Origin: Pseudomonadota bacterium
GTDB lineage: Bacteria > Pseudomonadota > Gammaproteobacteria > Burkholderiales > Burkholderiaceae
Direction: 5' to 3'
Length of the DNA stretch: 8,277 nt
NCBI GenBank assembly: GCA_021783435.1
Contig: JAJXUC010000163.1
Location: 1 to 8,277, forward strand
Under the pieces are notes generated by a model. That model was not told where the DNA came from. It did not search any database and saw nothing but the letters and a program-made list of their open reading frames with translations. The translations under genes were made by a program, and so were the position numbers. This document shows, one piece after another, positions 7,215 through 8,277 of the stretch (positions are counted from its first letter, which is position 1; each line of letters starts with the position of its first letter).

Positions 7215-7368
7215 GTGATGCTGCTGCCGGCGGCAGCGCAGGACTGGCTGCCGCCGGGCCACCTGGCCTATTTCATCCACGACACGATCGACACGCTGGA
7301 CTTGAGTGCGTTCTACGCGCGCGACGAGGGCGGGGGCCCGCGCAACCAGCCCTTCCATCCGACGATGA
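7215..7368 (+). pseudogene. Remnant of an IS1182-like transposase (N-terminal fragment)
   Basis: About 51 codons encode the early part of an IS1182-type transposase (InsH N-terminal/DUF772-like). Recognisable stretches are MLLPAAAQDWLPPGHLAYF, then DTIDTLDLSAFYARDEGG and RNQPFHPTMM. After MM the family continues with a VKVLVYAYATG-like stretch, but here the frame runs into an unrelated sequence up to 7664, so homology stops near 7368. At the 5' side a TAG (7212-7214) immediately precedes the fragment, and the usual first 10-20 residues are missing. The catalytic residues would lie downstream and are absent, so it cannot be active. No terminal inverted repeats were found. It lies divergently from mpl, with its edge about 27 bases from the mpl -35 box. 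Confidence 0.75.
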
Positions 7369-7692
7369 TGGCTCCCCACCTGTGCGTGCTTGCACTCCCT
7401 GGCGGCAATTTTGTATCCGCCTGTAGCGCTCCGACTGACTTGATGTATTTGTATTGCGTTTTCCACTGCATGGGGGGACAGGTCATTGCGATGGGGATAC
7501 CCCCGAAAAACCTGGCTAACCGGGAATCTGCGGGAACGATTTCGAAAATGCCGCCAGATCAAGTGCTTGCACAACTACCACCCTATCTCGATAGGGGTAT
7601 ATCGATGCATTTCATGAGCTTTACCGGCGGTAGGCAACTGCGTGACCAAGGCCTATCGTCCTAGTCATTCAAGTCTGCAGTAGGGGAAACTC
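7369..7692. other. 324-base gap with no recognisable gene
   Basis: Between the transposase remnant and the cytochrome gene I see no protein of known type. The open frame continuing from the remnant to 7664 has no family features. Base composition is less GC-rich than in the core genes, with AT-rich patches around 7438-7462. A six-pair hairpin CCCTAT-CTCG-ATAGGG is at 7581-7596. A promoter for the cytochrome gene is expected here, but no -35/-10 pair is convincing. Confidence 0.5.
7581..7596. other. Short inverted repeat upstream of the cytochrome gene
   Basis: CCCTAT (7581-7586), loop CTCG and ATAGGG (7591-7596) pair perfectly over six bases, about 97 bases before the cytochrome ATG. It could be an operator half-site pair or a small RNA hairpin. 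No T run follows, so a terminator is unlikely. Confidence 0.3.
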
Positions 7693-8277
7693 ATGAGAGG
7701 GTCGTCGCATCAACACGTGGTTTGCGCCAAGGCTGGACTTCACCGGCATTTATGGATAGGCGGTGCCTTCATCCTATTGCTGCTGGCGATGTATCTGGTG
7801 AACATGAACCAAGCTTTCGCCGATACCGGCAAGGCCATTTTTGAGCAGCGCTGCGCGCAATGTCACACGATCGGTGGCGGAAAGCTGGTCGGCCCGGATC
7901 TGAAGGGCATCGAGACGAAACGCAAGACGGACTGGCTGTTGCAGTTCATTCAATCCCCTCAGCGGATGATTCAGAGTGGAGACCCGACGGCAAAATCGCT
8001 TGCCGCCCAATACGGCATGGTGATGCCTGATCAAGCAATGTCCAGTGCTGAAATCCATGGCATCCTGGCTTACATTTCTCAAGCTTCCCAAGGGACAACC
8101 CGTGCTTCGGCACCGCCCGCGGCCGCCCCGGTTGCGGCCGCACAGCCAAGTACAGCGCAGATCATCGCAGGCGCCCGGCTTTTTACCGGACAAACACGGC
8201 TCACCCATGGCGGTGCAGCGTGCATTTCTTGTCATGACGTCAACAACTCCGCTGTCAGCATTGCCGGCGGAAAGCTT
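7693..8277 (+). CDS. Exported di-haem c-type cytochrome (5' part, runs off the window)
   Basis: The frame from ATG 7693 stays open to the window end (195 codons seen). A good ribosome site, GGGGA at 7683-7687, lies five bases before the ATG. Residues 1-19 are polar with basic residues, 20-36 are hydrophobic, and QAFA-D at 40-44 looks like a signal peptidase site, so the protein should be periplasmic. The first haem site is CAQCH (54-58), followed by a class I cytochrome c layout: VGPDL, KTDWLLQFI, and the likely methionine ligand in MVMPDQAMS. A proline/alanine linker (about 138-152) leads to a second domain with GARLFTGQTRL and haem site CISCH (177-181), which then breaks off. It would carry electrons in respiration. 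The partner complex is not shown; di-haem subunits of quinol-oxidising complexes or sulfur/metal oxidation chains are possible. Confidence 0.85.
   Translation, partial: MRGSSHQHVVCAKAGLHRHLWIGGAFILLLLAMYLVNMNQAFADTGKAIFEQRCAQCHTIGGGKLVGPDLKGIETKRKTDWLLQFIQSPQRMIQSGDPTAKSLAAQYGMVMPDQAMSSAEIHGILAYISQASQGTTRASAPPAAAPVAAAQPSTAQIIAGARLFTGQTRLTHGGAACISCHDVNNSAVSIAGGKL

Noticed and set aside
6109..7218. Plus-strand open frame (369 codons) antisense to mpl
   Set aside because: Shadow of mpl, whose P-loop and other motifs are intact on the minus strand.
7038..7574. Minus-strand open frame (178 codons) spanning the mpl start and the transposase remnant
   Set aside because: It overlaps mpl in another frame and shows no recognisable domain.
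7369..7664. Continuation of the transposase frame as a functional protein
   Set aside because: After residue 51 the translation has no transposase features and lacks the catalytic domain, so it is a chance frame after a junction.
7774..8235. Minus-strand open frame (153 codons) opposite the cytochrome gene
   Set aside because: The plus strand has a ribosome site, signal peptide and two CXXCH motifs.

Overview
The window is a GC-rich stretch of bacterial chromosome. Gene content and order (pyrB, an inactive dihydroorotase-like gene, a PlsC-type acyltransferase; mpl; feoAB) suggest a betaproteobacterium, probably Burkholderiales. A Thiomonas-like organism is a guess that the sequence alone cannot confirm.

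Left part (1-2345, + strand). The tail of pyrB (aspartate carbamoyltransferase) overlaps a pyrC-like gene whose metal-binding HxH motif is lost. That gene overlaps a lysophosphatidate acyltransferase (plsC family) by the tetranucleotide ATGA. The acyltransferase stop codon lies inside a tRNA-Arg(CCT) gene, whose likely -10 box is also inside the acyltransferase reading frame. This block joins pyrimidine synthesis, phospholipid synthesis and a tRNA with almost no spacing.

Middle part (2402-7152, - strand). Read in the direction of transcription, the order is mpl (murein peptide recycling ligase), feoA-feoB (ferrous iron uptake) and aroC (chorismate synthase). The feoAB pair has its own control region. 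An FNR/ANR-like site sits at the class II activator distance from a TATGAT -10 box, and a Fur-box-like sequence covers that -10. This implies induction by low oxygen and repression by iron. A strong GC hairpin separates feoB from aroC. Both aroC and mpl have a TACAAT box placed so that transcription would begin at or next to the start codon, which suggests leaderless mRNAs.

Right part (7153-8277, + strand). Divergent from mpl is a short N-terminal remnant of an IS1182-like transposase. About 320 bases without a recognisable gene follow. The 5' part of an exported di-haem c-type cytochrome gene then runs off the window end. The transposase scar and the change in composition suggest a border between conserved housekeeping genes and an accessory respiratory cluster.

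No CRISPR array, prophage, toxin-antitoxin pair or clearly new defence system was seen.
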